From DASXKD01 sp963734725 (GTDB lineage Bacteria; Actinomycetota; Actinomycetes; Streptosporangiales; Streptosporangiaceae), in assembly GCA_963734725.1 (NCBI GenBank), contig CAVTIX010000001.1, positions 14,328 through 78,327 on the forward strand: a DNA stretch of 64,000 nucleotides. The letters run 5' to 3'. Below are positions 53,258-61,744 of this stretch, piece after piece. The translations under genes and the position numbers were made by a program. Position 1 is the first letter of the stretch. Every line of letters starts with the position of its first letter. The notes beneath the pieces are model-generated. The model ran no database searches and was not told where the DNA came from. It saw nothing but the letters and a program-made list of their open reading frames with translations.

Positions 53258-54144
53258 AGCGGGTACTCCACGCTGTCGGGGACGGTCAGCCACGCGGCGC
53301 CCTCGGCGACCATCACCTCGGGGATCAGCGCGGTCATCCGCCGCCGCGCGGCCAGCGCGGCGGCGACGGTGCCGCACGCCCGCAGCTCTCCCAGCGTGAC
53401 GGCGGTGGGCGGGAAGAGCGCGATCTCCCTGCGCCCCGCTGCCTCCAGCGCCGGTCCCGGCGCCAGCCAGGCGGTCTCGTCCGCCTCCCCGCTGACGTCC
53501 CGCGCGATCTGCCCGGGCGGCAGGGCGGCGGCGAAGAACCTCGTGTCGTAGCGCCGTTCCTCGGTCACCGGGGTGATCCACCGGGCCCACGGCCGGAGCA
53601 GGTCACTGCGGAGCACCAGGCCCCGCCGGTGCAGCAACTGGGCGAGGGAGAGCGAGCCGGCCAGCAGTTGCCTGCGGTCCTCCTCCCACCCCTCGTCCTC
53701 GGCCGCGGCCAGCACCGTCCCGGCGTCCGGCCCGGCGAGCAGCACCCCGCACTCCTCGAACGTCTCGCGCACCGCGGCGCAGACCAGGGTCCGGGCCAGT
53801 TCGGCGGGGGCGCCCAGCAGCCGGCCCCACTCGGCGGCGTCCGGGCCCGACCACGCGATGCCGGCGTCGTCGTCGGAGGCGTCCACGGAGCCGCCGGGGA
53901 ACACGTACGCCCCGGCCGCGAACGCCATCGAGGACCGGCGGCGGAGCATGTAGACCTGCAGACCTGGCCCGGCAAAGGCATCGGTTTCCGCGTGGCCGCC
54001 CAGGCCCGGGCGGAGCAACATGACCGTGGCCGCATCGCGCGGCGTCACCGGGGCCACGTTGCCGTCCAGCACCTCACGGGCCCGCGCCGCGAAATGCGGT
54101 GGGAGCCGGATGGCAGCCCGGCGGCCAGCAGGCGGTTCAGTCAC
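53254..54144 (-). CDS. NUDIX hydrolase (NUDT19-like)
   Basis: The 296-residue protein holds a Nudix domain whose box is split: GAYVFPGGSVD, a 35-residue insertion, then AAVRETFEECGVLL (REtxEECG). Such long-box proteins resemble NUDT19-type CoA diphosphatases, which is inference. The start GTG 54144 overlaps ridA by 8 bp, and the end overlaps the MBL gene by GTGA. Confidence 0.9.
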   Translation of the reverse strand: MTEPPAGRRAAIRLPPHFAARAREVLDGNVAPVTPRDAATVMLLRPGLGGHAETDAFAGPGLQVYMLRRRSSMAFAAGAYVFPGGSVDASDDDAGIAWSGPDAAEWGRLLGAPAELARTLVCAAVRETFEECGVLLAGPDAGTVLAAAEDEGWEEDRRQLLAGSLSLAQLLHRRGLVLRSDLLRPWARWITPVTEERRYDTRFFAAALPPGQIARDVSGEADETAWLAPGPALEAAGRREIALFPPTAVTLGELRACGTVAAALAARRRMTALIPEVMVAEGAAWLTVPDSVEYPL

Positions 54145-54604
54145 TGACCTCTACGATCAGTTCGATCTCCACCGGCGCGTCGAACGGCAGGACCGAGGCG
54201 CCGACCGCGCTGCGGGCGTGCCGGCCGGCCTCACCGAACACTTCGAGCAGGAGTTCGCTGGCCCCGTTGACGACCTGCGGCTGGCCAGTGAAGCCGGGGT
54301 CGCTGGCCACGAAACCCGTCATCTTCACTACCTGGGTCACCGCGGACAGGCCGCCGGCCACCGATGCGACGGCGGCAAGCGCGTTCAGCGCGGCGGTCCG
54401 GGCCAGGGCCGCCGCCTCGGCCGCGGTTACCTGGGCGCCCACCTTCCCGGTCAGCAGCAGCTTCCCGTCCAGCATCGGCAGCTGGCCGGCCGTGTACACG
54501 TAGCGGCCGGTGCGCACCGCGGGCACGTAGGCAGCGAGCGGGGCCGGCGCGGCCGGCAGTTCCAGTCCGAGCGCCGCGAGCCTCGCCTCCGGGGACTCGC
54601 TCAT
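54137..54604 (-). CDS. RidA-family (YjgF/UK114) deaminase
   Basis: RidA proteins hydrolyse reactive imine/enamine intermediates from PLP enzymes. The 155-residue protein is longer than E. coli RidA and is of the Rv3678c group. YVYTAGQLPMLDGKLLLTGKVGAQVTA and VGASVLPFDAPVEIELIVEV are typical, though the usual RSA arginine loop is ARSAVGAS. The ATG 54604 follows GAGGGAGG. It belongs to the ridA-NUDIX-MBL chain. Confidence 0.9.
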   Translation of the reverse strand: MSESPEARLAALGLELPAAPAPLAAYVPAVRTGRYVYTAGQLPMLDGKLLLTGKVGAQVTAAEAAALARTAALNALAAVASVAGGLSAVTQVVKMTGFVASDPGFTGQPQVVNGASELLLEVFGEAGRHARSAVGASVLPFDAPVEIELIVEVSD

Positions 54605-54775
54605 CTCATGGCCTCCCTCGCGGGCGCTTCGCTGGCTTCGGGAGGCTGTCCTCGCCGCCGGGACACCGCAACGGCGCCTGGGGCTGCGTCGTGCCGGAGG
54701 CGCGCCGGCTAGCACTGTGCGGCGTTCGGCCCGGCGGCTGCGGCGTGCTGGCAGCGCCCGGCGCGGAGGCGTCCC

Positions 54776-54931
54776 TCATTCTTTCGGCCGTTTCAGGTAC
54801 GCGACGAGTTGCTCGGGGTTGGGCCCTGGCACCACGGCGACCAGCTCCCAGCCGTCGTCGCCCCAGTTGTCCAGGATCTGCTTGGTGGCGTGCACCAGCA
54901 GGGGCACGGTCGCGTACTCCCACTTAGTCAT
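54776..54931 (-). CDS. DUF4177 small protein
   Basis: A 51-residue gene, below most gene-caller limits. It translates TKWEYATVPLLVHATKQ, then a WGDDGWELVAVVPG core and a LKRPKE end; the WEYxxVP / GWELVxVxP pattern is that of DUF4177. It occurs next to ridA (Rv3678A in M. tuberculosis), as here. Function unknown. The ATG has no obvious Shine-Dalgarno sequence. Confidence 0.85.
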   Translation of the reverse strand: MTKWEYATVPLLVHATKQILDNWGDDGWELVAVVPGPNPEQLVAYLKRPKE

Positions 54932-55164
54932 TCGCGGTAGGGGCGCAGCAGCCCGCAGGCCGGATCCCCAACCTCCTCTCGGTCCACAGCGGAGCTTCCC
55001 GGGCAGTGATCAAGCTAGCCGACAGCCTACGGCCGCGCGATCTTTCGCGGGATGGCTTGGGCATGCCGTACCCGCGAACCACGGGAACTACGGCACGCCC
55101 GGCGCCGAAGCCCAGCGCTCAGGGCGCCCCGGCGCCGGTGGTCACGGCGCCCTGGCCGGAAGAG

Positions 55165-56145
55165 TTACGCGGCTTCCGTGGTGTCGGGTCCGGGCTTGGG
55201 CGGCGGGAGTTCGCCGGGCCGGTCTCCCTCGGGCAGCGGCGGGATCTCGGGGTCGGCAAGCTCGGTCTCGGACGGCGGCGCCAGCTCCGGCGGCGCCTCG
55301 ACGCCACTGATCTCCCGCTCCGCCTCGGCCACCTCAGCGTCACCAGTGTCGGCCAGGGAGGGGCCGACCTCGGTCCGCTCCGCGGGCGTCATCTTCTCGA
55401 AGAACCGCAGCAGCTCCACCGGGACCGGCATGACCAGGGTGCTGTTGCGTTCCGAGGCGACCTCGACGACCGTTTGCAGCAGCCGGAGCTGGAGCGCGGC
55501 CGGGTCCCTGGCCATGACGTTGGCCGCGGCGGCCAGCCGCTTGGACGCCTGGTACTCGCCGTCGGCGGTGATGATCCTGGCGCGGCGCTCACGCTCTGCC
55601 TCCGCCTGCCGCGACATGGACCGCTTCATGCCCTCGGGCAGGTTCACGTCCTTGATCTCCACCCGCTCGACCCGGACGCCCCAGGGTCCTTCGGTGGGCT
55701 CGTCGATGATCCGCCGCAGCTCGCGGTTGACCGTCTCACGTTCGGCGAGCAGCTGGTCCATCTCGGACTGGCCGATGATCGACCGGAGGGAGGTCTGCGC
55801 CTGCTGGGACACCGCGAACATGTAGTTCTGCACGTTGATGACGGCCTTGATCGGATCCACCACGCGGAAGTACACGACAGCGTCCACCCGCACGCTGACG
55901 TTGTCCCTGGTGATTCCCTCCTGGGCGGGAACCGCCATTGCGATGATCTGCATGTTGACCTTCTGCAGCTTGTCGCCGACGGGCCTGATGATGGTCAGCC
56001 CCGGTCCCCGGGTTTCCGGCAGGACCTTGCCGAACCGGAAGATAAGCCCGCGCTCGTATTGCTGCACCACCCGTAGCGAACGGCCAACCAGGGTCAACCC
56101 GGTCACGACGAGGACGATAAGGACCACAAGGAGCGCTGCGAGCAT
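55165..56145 (-). CDS. Slipin / SPFH (band 7) membrane protein, paralog 2
   Basis: The 326-residue protein has an N-terminal span (LAALLVVLIVLVVTGLTLV) and the SPFH core with VVQQYERGLIFRFGKVL, SEMDQLLAERETVNREL and RQAEAERERRARII. Its core is nearly identical to the slipin at 9746-10744, but the C-terminus is different and Pro/Glu-rich (GELPPPKPGPD). ATG 56145 follows AGAAGGGG at eight bases; the longer frame upstream lacks support. It sits between the ridA cluster and arsA genes. No NfeD partner is seen. Confidence 0.9.
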   Translation of the reverse strand: MLAALLVVLIVLVVTGLTLVGRSLRVVQQYERGLIFRFGKVLPETRGPGLTIIRPVGDKLQKVNMQIIAMAVPAQEGITRDNVSVRVDAVVYFRVVDPIKAVINVQNYMFAVSQQAQTSLRSIIGQSEMDQLLAERETVNRELRRIIDEPTEGPWGVRVERVEIKDVNLPEGMKRSMSRQAEAERERRARIITADGEYQASKRLAAAANVMARDPAALQLRLLQTVVEVASERNSTLVMPVPVELLRFFEKMTPAERTEVGPSLADTGDAEVAEAEREISGVEAPPELAPPSETELADPEIPPLPEGDRPGELPPPKPGPDTTEAA

Positions 56146-56315
56146 GGGAAACACCCCTTCTCTGCCGCTGCGCGCGGCCAAGGCGGCCGCCTTTTGTGTG
56201 ATCCAGCCTAGTGACAATCCCGGCGCACGCCAGCGCGGTCGGCCTGAGCCGCGCCAGCGCCGCCGACAGGCGCTTTGGGCGCAACGCGACGGCCGGAGCG
56301 GAGCGGGAGCGACGA

Positions 56316-56321
56316 TAGCCT
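56316..56321 (+). promoter_or_regulatory. -10 box deciding the first arsA-type start
   Basis: TAGCCT, seven bases, then GTG 56329. The ATG at 56323 is only one base after the box and could not be on such a transcript. Confidence 0.5.
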
Positions 56322-56328
56322 GATGCCG

Positions 56329-57357
56329 GTGAGAGCTCGTGACAGCGACTGGGAAGGCGTGCGGCTGCACGTCGTCACCGGCAAGGGCGGCACCGGCAAG
56401 ACGACGGTAGCCGGCGCGCTGGCCCTTGCCCTGGCGTCCCACGGCGGCCGGGTCCTGCTCATGGAGGTGGAAGGCCGGCAGGGGATCGCCCAGCTGTTCG
56501 ACTGCCCGCCACTGCCCTACGGCGAGCGGAAGGTGGCGGTGGCGCCGGGCACCCGGACAGCGGCCGGCGGCGATGTGTACGCGCTCGCCGCCGACCCGGA
56601 GTCGGCGCTGGTCGAGTACCTAGAGATGTTCTACAACCTGCGGCACGCCGGCCGGACCCTCACCAGGCTGGGCATCGTCAACTTCGCTACCACGATCGCG
56701 CCCGGTCTGCGCGACGTGCTGCTGACCGGCAAGGCCGCCGAGGCTACCCGGCGCCGCAAGTCTGGGCAGCGCATCTACGACGCTGTGGTCATGGACGCGC
56801 CGCCGACCGGGCGGATCGGCCGCTTCCTCAACGTCGCGAGCGAGGTGTCCGGGCTGGCCAAGATGGGACCGATCCGGGGCCATGCCGACACCGTGCAGAG
56901 CGTGATCCGCTCGCCGGAAACCGCGGTGCACTTCGTCACGGTGTTGGAAGAGATGCCGGTGCAGGAGACGCTGGACGGGATCGCGGAGCTGCGCGGGCTG
57001 GCCCAGGGCGGGCTCCAGCTGGGCGGGGTGATGATCAATATGGTGCGCCCCACCGGGCTCACCGACGATCAGCTCGCGGCCGCCGCCCGGGGCGGTCTGG
57101 ACCGGCACGAGCTGGCGGTGGGCCTTAAATCGGCCGGGATCGAGAATGCGGGCGGCGCTGAAGGGGCCGACGTAGTGGACGTCCTCGCGGAGGAGCTCGG
57201 CGAGCACGCCACGCAGGTGCTGAACCAGCGTGAGCACCGGGGCATGCTGACCCGCGCGGGCCAGCCCTGCTACGACCTCCCGCTGCTCACCGACCGGGTA
57301 GACCTGGCCGGGCTGTACCGGCTTGCGGCGGCCCTGCGGGATCAGGGGGCCGCGTGA
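56329..57357 (+). CDS. ArsA/GET3-like ATPase 1 (Rv3679 type)
   Basis: A 342-residue P-loop ATPase of the SIMIBI class. It has the deviant Walker A VVTGKGGTGKTTVAG (about residues 14-28) and switch regions MEVEGRQGI and VVMDAPPTGRIGRFLN. The mycobacterial pair Rv3679-Rv3680 is reported to act in anion/metalloid or cell-envelope processes next to whiB4. Start GTG 56329 is chosen because TAGCCT lies seven bases before it; ATG 56323 is the alternative. It runs into a second arsA gene through a mini-ORF. Confidence 0.9.
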   Translation: MRARDSDWEGVRLHVVTGKGGTGKTTVAGALALALASHGGRVLLMEVEGRQGIAQLFDCPPLPYGERKVAVAPGTRTAAGGDVYALAADPESALVEYLEMFYNLRHAGRTLTRLGIVNFATTIAPGLRDVLLTGKAAEATRRRKSGQRIYDAVVMDAPPTGRIGRFLNVASEVSGLAKMGPIRGHADTVQSVIRSPETAVHFVTVLEEMPVQETLDGIAELRGLAQGGLQLGGVMINMVRPTGLTDDQLAAAARGGLDRHELAVGLKSAGIENAGGAEGADVVDVLAEELGEHATQVLNQREHRGMLTRAGQPCYDLPLLTDRVDLAGLYRLAAALRDQGAA

Positions 57358-57416
57358 ACGAGTGGATGGCGGCGCGGGCGCCGGGGGACGGCGACGTGAG
57401 CGGGAGGCCAGAGTGA
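57354..57416 (+). CDS. Putative 20-residue coupling ORF between the two arsA-like genes
   Basis: A 20-codon frame (NEWMAARAPGDGDVSGRPE) begins GTG on the first arsA stop (GTGA) and ends TGA on the start of the second (GTGA). It may only let ribosomes pass from one gene to the next. CGGGAGG inside it also serves as the Shine-Dalgarno sequence of the second gene. There is no homology support. Confidence 0.3.
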   Translation: MNEWMAARAPGDGDVSGRPE

Positions 57417-58630
57417 GCGCGGAAAAGAAGGCGCCGCCGCGGCTGGACGCCGACCGCCTGCTCGACGACCCGCGCACCCGGATCATCGTGTGCTGTGGCT
57501 CGGGCGGGGTGGGAAAGACCACGACCGCGGCCGCGCTGGGCCTGCGCGCCGCCGAGCGCGGGCGGCACGTGGTGGTGATCACCGTCGACCCGGCCCGCAG
57601 GCTCGCCCAGTCCATGGGCCTGTCCAGCCTGGACAACACGCCGAAGCCGGTGCCGCTGCCTGAGGCCGGCGCCGCGGCGGGGGGCGCCCTGCACGCCATG
57701 ATGCTGGACATGAAGCGCACGTTCGACGAGATCGTCGAGGCGCACGCCGAGCCCGGCCGGTCCGGGCAGATCCTGGCCAACCCCTTCTACCAGTCGCTGT
57801 CCTCGAGCTTCGCCGGGACGCAGGAGTACATGGCGATGGAGAAGCTGGGCCAGTTGCGGCGGAGCGAGCAGTGGGACCTGATCGTGGTGGACACGCCGCC
57901 GAGCCGGTCGGCGCTCGACTTCCTCGATGCCCCGCAGCGTCTGTCCCGGTTCCTGGACGGCCGGCTCCTCAAGCTGCTCACCGCGCCCACCAGGACCGGG
58001 GGGCGGGCCTACCTGAAGGTGGTCAACGCGGGCTTCGGCATGATCACCGGAATCCTCACGAAGGTGCTCGGCGCGCAGATGCTGCGCGACGTCCAGACGT
58101 TCATCGCGGCCCTGGACACCATGTTCGGCGGGTTCCGCGAACGGGCCGATGACACCTACCGGCTGCTGCAGACGCCAGGCACCGCGTTCCTGGTCGTGGC
58201 GACCCCAGAGCCGGACGCGCTCCGGGAGGCCTCGTACTTCGTGGAACGGCTGTCGGAGGACCGGATGCCGCTGGCGGGCCTGATCCTCAACCGCGTGCAC
58301 CGGTCCCCGGCCACGCGGCTGTCGGCGGCCCGCAGCCTGGCCGCCGCCGAGGCCCTGGTGCCGGCCGGCGCCGCCGCGGAGCACGCGTACTCGGCGGGCG
58401 GCAACGACGGCGCGGGCGCACTAGCCGACGTGACACGGTACCCGCTGGCCGTGGCGGCGCTCCGGCTGCACGCCGAGCGGATGCAGTTGATCGCCTCGGA
58501 ACGGCGGCTGGCCCAGGGCTTCACCGCGGCACACCCCGGCGTGCCGGTGGCGAGGGTGATCGCCCAGCCGGAAGACGTGCACGACCTGGCCGGGCTCAAG
58601 GCGATCGGCGAAAGCCTCAGCACCGACTAG
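57413..58630 (+). CDS. ArsA/GET3-like ATPase 2 (Rv3680 type)
   Basis: A 405-residue ATPase with Walker A CCGSGGVGKTTTAAALG (about residue 27), VITVDPARRLAQSMG and VVDTPPSRSALDFLDAP. It has the typical membrane-targeting helical segment (LLKLLTAPT... and ILTKVLGAQML). GTG 57413 follows GGGAGG at five bases. It partners with the preceding ATPase and is convergent with wblA. The pair probably forms a heterodimer, an inference from the family. Confidence 0.92.
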   Translation: MSAEKKAPPRLDADRLLDDPRTRIIVCCGSGGVGKTTTAAALGLRAAERGRHVVVITVDPARRLAQSMGLSSLDNTPKPVPLPEAGAAAGGALHAMMLDMKRTFDEIVEAHAEPGRSGQILANPFYQSLSSSFAGTQEYMAMEKLGQLRRSEQWDLIVVDTPPSRSALDFLDAPQRLSRFLDGRLLKLLTAPTRTGGRAYLKVVNAGFGMITGILTKVLGAQMLRDVQTFIAALDTMFGGFRERADDTYRLLQTPGTAFLVVATPEPDALREASYFVERLSEDRMPLAGLILNRVHRSPATRLSAARSLAAAEALVPAGAAAEHAYSAGGNDGAGALADVTRYPLAVAALRLHAERMQLIASERRLAQGFTAAHPGVPVARVIAQPEDVHDLAGLKAIGESLSTD

Positions 58631-58650
58631 CTGGCTCGCCCACGCCTTCT

Positions 58651-58956
58651 TCATGAAGCGACGAGCTGGGTGTCCTCGGCGGTGCGCTCGTAGGCGTTCC
58701 TGGCGTGCTCAAGCAGCTCTCGCCAGGAGGTCACGTCGGGACGGCGGCGAAGCAGGGCCCGGCGCTCGCGTTCGGTCATGCCGCCCCAGACACCGAACTC
58801 GATCCGGTTGTCGAGAGCGTCCGCGAGGCACTCGGTACGGACGACGCAGCCACGGCAGATCAGCTTGGCCCGGTTCTGCGCCGCCCCCTGAACGAACAGT
58901 TCGTCAGGGTCCGTTTCCTTGCACGCGGCGCGGGCGGTCCAGTCAGCGATCCACAT
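58651..58956 (-). CDS. wblA: WhiB-family iron-sulfur regulator WblA/WhiB4
   Basis: A 101-residue regulator with the four cluster cysteines C12, C34, C37 and C43, and GVWGG (residue about 55) followed by MTERERRALLRRRP. The FVQGAAQNRAK block is that of WblA (Streptomyces, represses antibiotics and promotes sporulation) and WhiB4 (M. tuberculosis, redox sensing). The neighbours arsA-arsA and ponA2 match both. ATG 58956 follows AGGAGGAG. A long intergenic region with palindromes separates it from the PBP gene. Confidence 0.95.
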   Translation of the reverse strand: MWIADWTARAACKETDPDELFVQGAAQNRAKLICRGCVVRTECLADALDNRIEFGVWGGMTERERRALLRRRPDVTSWRELLEHARNAYERTAEDTQLVAS

Positions 58957-59062
58957 GTGGTCCCACTCCTCCTGATCGTCACGCCCTCGGGGGGGTCGTC
59001 ACGCCGGGTGGCGTTTCGTCAGTGATCCAGGCCCGGCCGCGGGGGCCGGCGCCTGTTGCATG

Positions 59063-59085
59063 TTGCGAAAACGTAACTTACGCAA
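59063..59085. promoter_or_regulatory. Nested palindrome in the wblA-PBP intergenic region
   Basis: TTGCG (59063-59067) and CGCAA (59081-59085) flank a perfect 11-bp palindrome CGTAACTTACG (59072-59082). It is AT-rich and lies between divergent promoters, about 110 bp upstream of wblA. It is a likely regulator-binding site. The 278-bp gap also has two copies of TCGTCACGCC just upstream of wblA. Confidence 0.5.
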
Positions 59086-59234
59086 ACTCCGGGGCCGGGC
59101 GCTAGACCCCGTTCGGTCCATTTCCGAGATAGCCCACATGGGCCATACCGCGCACAGTCAGTAGTCCCTAGCCCAACGACGAGTAGTTTCTGCAGGATAA
59201 CGGCCTGCGGGTGGTCCGTTTTGGAGGAGAGCTG

Positions 59235-59279
59235 ATGACCGTGGCTACCCGGATCAGCCGCCAAGAGCTACCCGCATGA
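59235..59279 (+). CDS. 14-residue leader ORF overlapping the PBP start
   Basis: ATG at 59235 has a strong GGAGGA site six bases upstream. It reads MTVATRISRQELPA and stops TGA on the ATG of the PBP gene (ATGA overlap). The PBP gene itself has no Shine-Dalgarno sequence, so translation may depend on re-initiation from this leader. There is no homology evidence. Confidence 0.5.
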   Translation: MTVATRISRQELPA

Positions 59280-61675
59280 GACGCCGGGCGTACTCTGAAT
59301 CGGTGCGGACACCAAGGTTCATAGCTGAAAACAAGCTTCTCGGCAAAGCCAGCGTGGTTGTCCGGCTGATCGTGGCTGCGGCCGTCGGCGGCGCCCTGGT
59401 GGCCGGTCTCGCCCTGCCCGCCGTGGGCGCGATCGGCACGATAGTTCGCGACGGATCCACCAAGTTCAACACCCTGGACACCCCGGAGCTCCACCAGCTT
59501 CCGGTCCGCTCGGCCATCCTCGACCGGAACGGCAAGGTGCTCGCCTACTACTACCCGCGCGGCATCGACCGGGTTCCGGTGGACTATTCGCAGATTTCCC
59601 CCGACATGCGGCAGGCCATCGTCGCGATCGAGGATTCCCGCTTCTACCAGCACGGCGCGATCGACTTCCGCGGCACCGTCCGCGCGCTGGTCTACAACCT
59701 GGAGCACAAAGCCGTCCAGGGTGGCTCCACGCTGGCCCAGCAGTACGTGAAGAACGTGGAGATCCTGTCCTCGCCGAACCCGGATAAGGCGTTCGCGAGC
59801 GCCACCGCGGACACGATCGGCCGCAAGATCCGCGAACTGCGCATGGCGGTCCAGGTCGAGCACACCATGTCCAAGAACGACATCCTTGCCGGCTACCTGA
59901 ACGCCGCGTTCTTCGGTAACCAGTCCTACGGCGTGCAGGTCGCCGCGCAGCGCTACTTCAGCACCTCGGCGGCCAAGCTCACGCTGGCGCAGGCGGCCAT
60001 GCTGGCGGGCATCGTCGAGAACCCGAGCCAGTACAACCCGCTGGGCACCAAAGCGGACGTCACGGCCACGTTGAAGCGGCGGAACGTCGTGCTCGCCCGG
60101 ATGGCCCAGCTGCATTACATATCCACGGCCACGGCCGAGGCCGCCGGGAACCAGCCGCTGCGCCTGAAGGCGTCGCTGCCCCAGTCCGGGTGCACCAGCA
60201 GGTCGGCGACGTACGCGGCGTACATGTGTGACTACGTGGTCGCCGTCATCAAGCACGACACGGCCTACCGGCAGGTCTGGAACCGGCTCAACGGCCTCGG
60301 CGGGCTGACCATCACGACCACGCTCGATCCGCGGGACCAGCGCGCGGCGAACCACGCGGTCAACTACGTGCTGCCGGCGCCACCGTCCGGGGTCAACCCG
60401 GGGAAGAACGCCGACACCGAGGTTCTCATCCAGCCAGGGACCGGAAAGGTCCGCGCGATCGCGATCGACCGGCCGTACGGCACCGGACGCCACCAGAACA
60501 CCGTCGACTACGCGGTCGGACGCCAGTACAACGGTGGCCAGGGCGTGCAAATCGGATCGACCGGCAAGGTCTACGTCATGGTGACCGCGCTGCTGCAGGG
60601 CATACCGTTCGGGTACTCGAAGACGGTGCCTGCCTCGACGCAAGTCTCCGGCTACACCAACTGCAAGGGCCAGCCGGTGGGCCAGTTCTTGCCCAACGGC
60701 CAACTGGGATGGCAGGTACACAACGACGAGAGCGAGCCGGGGGGGCACTTCTCGCTCTACACCGGGACGACCGAATCGATCAACGTGTTCTTCGCCTACC
60801 TGGAACAGAAGGTCGGCCTGTGCGACACGGTCAAGACCGCCGCGCGGATGGGCCTGACCTGGGCGGACGGCACGTCGCTGCTCAAGCCCGACCGCAGGTC
60901 TGGGAACCCCCTGAGCGCGGACAACATCCCATCCTTCACGCTCGGCGCGGTGTCCGTCACACCGATGGCGGTGGCCGCGGCCGACGCGACCCTGCCGGCC
61001 CGCGGCATCTTCTGCAGCCCGATCGCCATCACCAAGATCGTCACGACGACGGGCCAGCGGCTGCCGGTGGAATCGGCCAACTGCCGCCGCGTGCTTCCGC
61101 GAGAGATCGCGGACGCGGGCAACTACATCCTCCAGGGCGACCTCAACGGCCATGGAACGGCGACGGCGGACAACATTCCCCGGCCTGCCGCCGCCAAGAC
61201 CGGGACAGCGGACAACTACATGTCCGCGTTCTTCATCGGCTACACGCCGGACCTGCTCGGGGCGGTCTGGGTGGGCAACCCGACCGACCCCAAGCTCCAC
61301 CCCATGCAGGGCACGGGCTCCTGCTACCGGTCCCCAACCGGGCTGTACTGCCCAGGGTTCATGTACGGCTCGATGGCACCCGGCAACACCTGGCAGAGGA
61401 CATTCCTGCACGCCGCGCTGGCCAACCCGCCGCGCAACTTCGTGTCGGTTCCGCAGTCGAGCCCGCTGTGGTCGTTGGGCGACGGCATCGTGTCGCCCAC
61501 GCCGCCGTCGCACCACCACCACCACCCAGCGGCGGCGGCGGGGGTGGCGGCGGCGGGGGCGGCGGTGGCGGCGGCGGTGGCCACCACCATCACCACGGCG
61601 GCGGCGGGGGTGGCGGCGGCAACCAGTAGGCTGCACGCTGGCGTCGACCGGCTACTCTTAGTGGCAAACCACTAA
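59276..61675 (+). CDS. Class A penicillin-binding protein (PonA2-like)
   Basis: Bifunctional peptidoglycan synthase. An N-terminal anchor (residues about 28-50) is followed by the GT51 glycosyltransferase domain with IEDSRFYQHGAIDFRG and GGSTLAQQYVKN, and a transpeptidase domain with STGK (SxxK, in QIGSTGKVYV), TESINVFFA (SxN) and AAKTGTADNY (KTG). Length is 799 residues. No PASTA domain is seen. The last 55 residues are Ala-rich and look frame-shifted: a frame one base back gives a Gly-rich tail ending at 61629, typical of actinobacterial PBPs. It follows wblA as in ponA2 loci. Confidence 0.92.
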   Translation: MRRRAYSESVRTPRFIAENKLLGKASVVVRLIVAAAVGGALVAGLALPAVGAIGTIVRDGSTKFNTLDTPELHQLPVRSAILDRNGKVLAYYYPRGIDRVPVDYSQISPDMRQAIVAIEDSRFYQHGAIDFRGTVRALVYNLEHKAVQGGSTLAQQYVKNVEILSSPNPDKAFASATADTIGRKIRELRMAVQVEHTMSKNDILAGYLNAAFFGNQSYGVQVAAQRYFSTSAAKLTLAQAAMLAGIVENPSQYNPLGTKADVTATLKRRNVVLARMAQLHYISTATAEAAGNQPLRLKASLPQSGCTSRSATYAAYMCDYVVAVIKHDTAYRQVWNRLNGLGGLTITTTLDPRDQRAANHAVNYVLPAPPSGVNPGKNADTEVLIQPGTGKVRAIAIDRPYGTGRHQNTVDYAVGRQYNGGQGVQIGSTGKVYVMVTALLQGIPFGYSKTVPASTQVSGYTNCKGQPVGQFLPNGQLGWQVHNDESEPGGHFSLYTGTTESINVFFAYLEQKVGLCDTVKTAARMGLTWADGTSLLKPDRRSGNPLSADNIPSFTLGAVSVTPMAVAAADATLPARGIFCSPIAITKIVTTTGQRLPVESANCRRVLPREIADAGNYILQGDLNGHGTATADNIPRPAAAKTGTADNYMSAFFIGYTPDLLGAVWVGNPTDPKLHPMQGTGSCYRSPTGLYCPGFMYGSMAPGNTWQRTFLHAALANPPRNFVSVPQSSPLWSLGDGIVSPTPPSHHHHHPAAAAGVAAAGAAVAAAVATTITTAAAGVAAATSRLHAGVDRLLLVANH
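61511..61629 (+). repeat. Simple-repeat tail of the PBP gene
   Basis: (CAC)n and (GGC/GGT)n runs read HHHHHPAAAA... in the annotated frame or poly-Gly with HHHHH in the frame one base back, ending at 61629. Three frames are open here. Confidence 0.8.
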
Positions 61676-61744
61676 CGCGGCGGGGTTCCGCGGGCTGGTA
61701 GCAGCCGCTTCGGGATTCGGAAAGGCCCGCCGCCCTATCGTCGG

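Noticed and set aside
59168..61636. 822-codon minus-strand frame opposite the PBP gene
   Set aside because: High GC leaves the complementary frame open; composition is Arg/Val/Asp-rich without motifs, and the plus strand carries a complete PBP.
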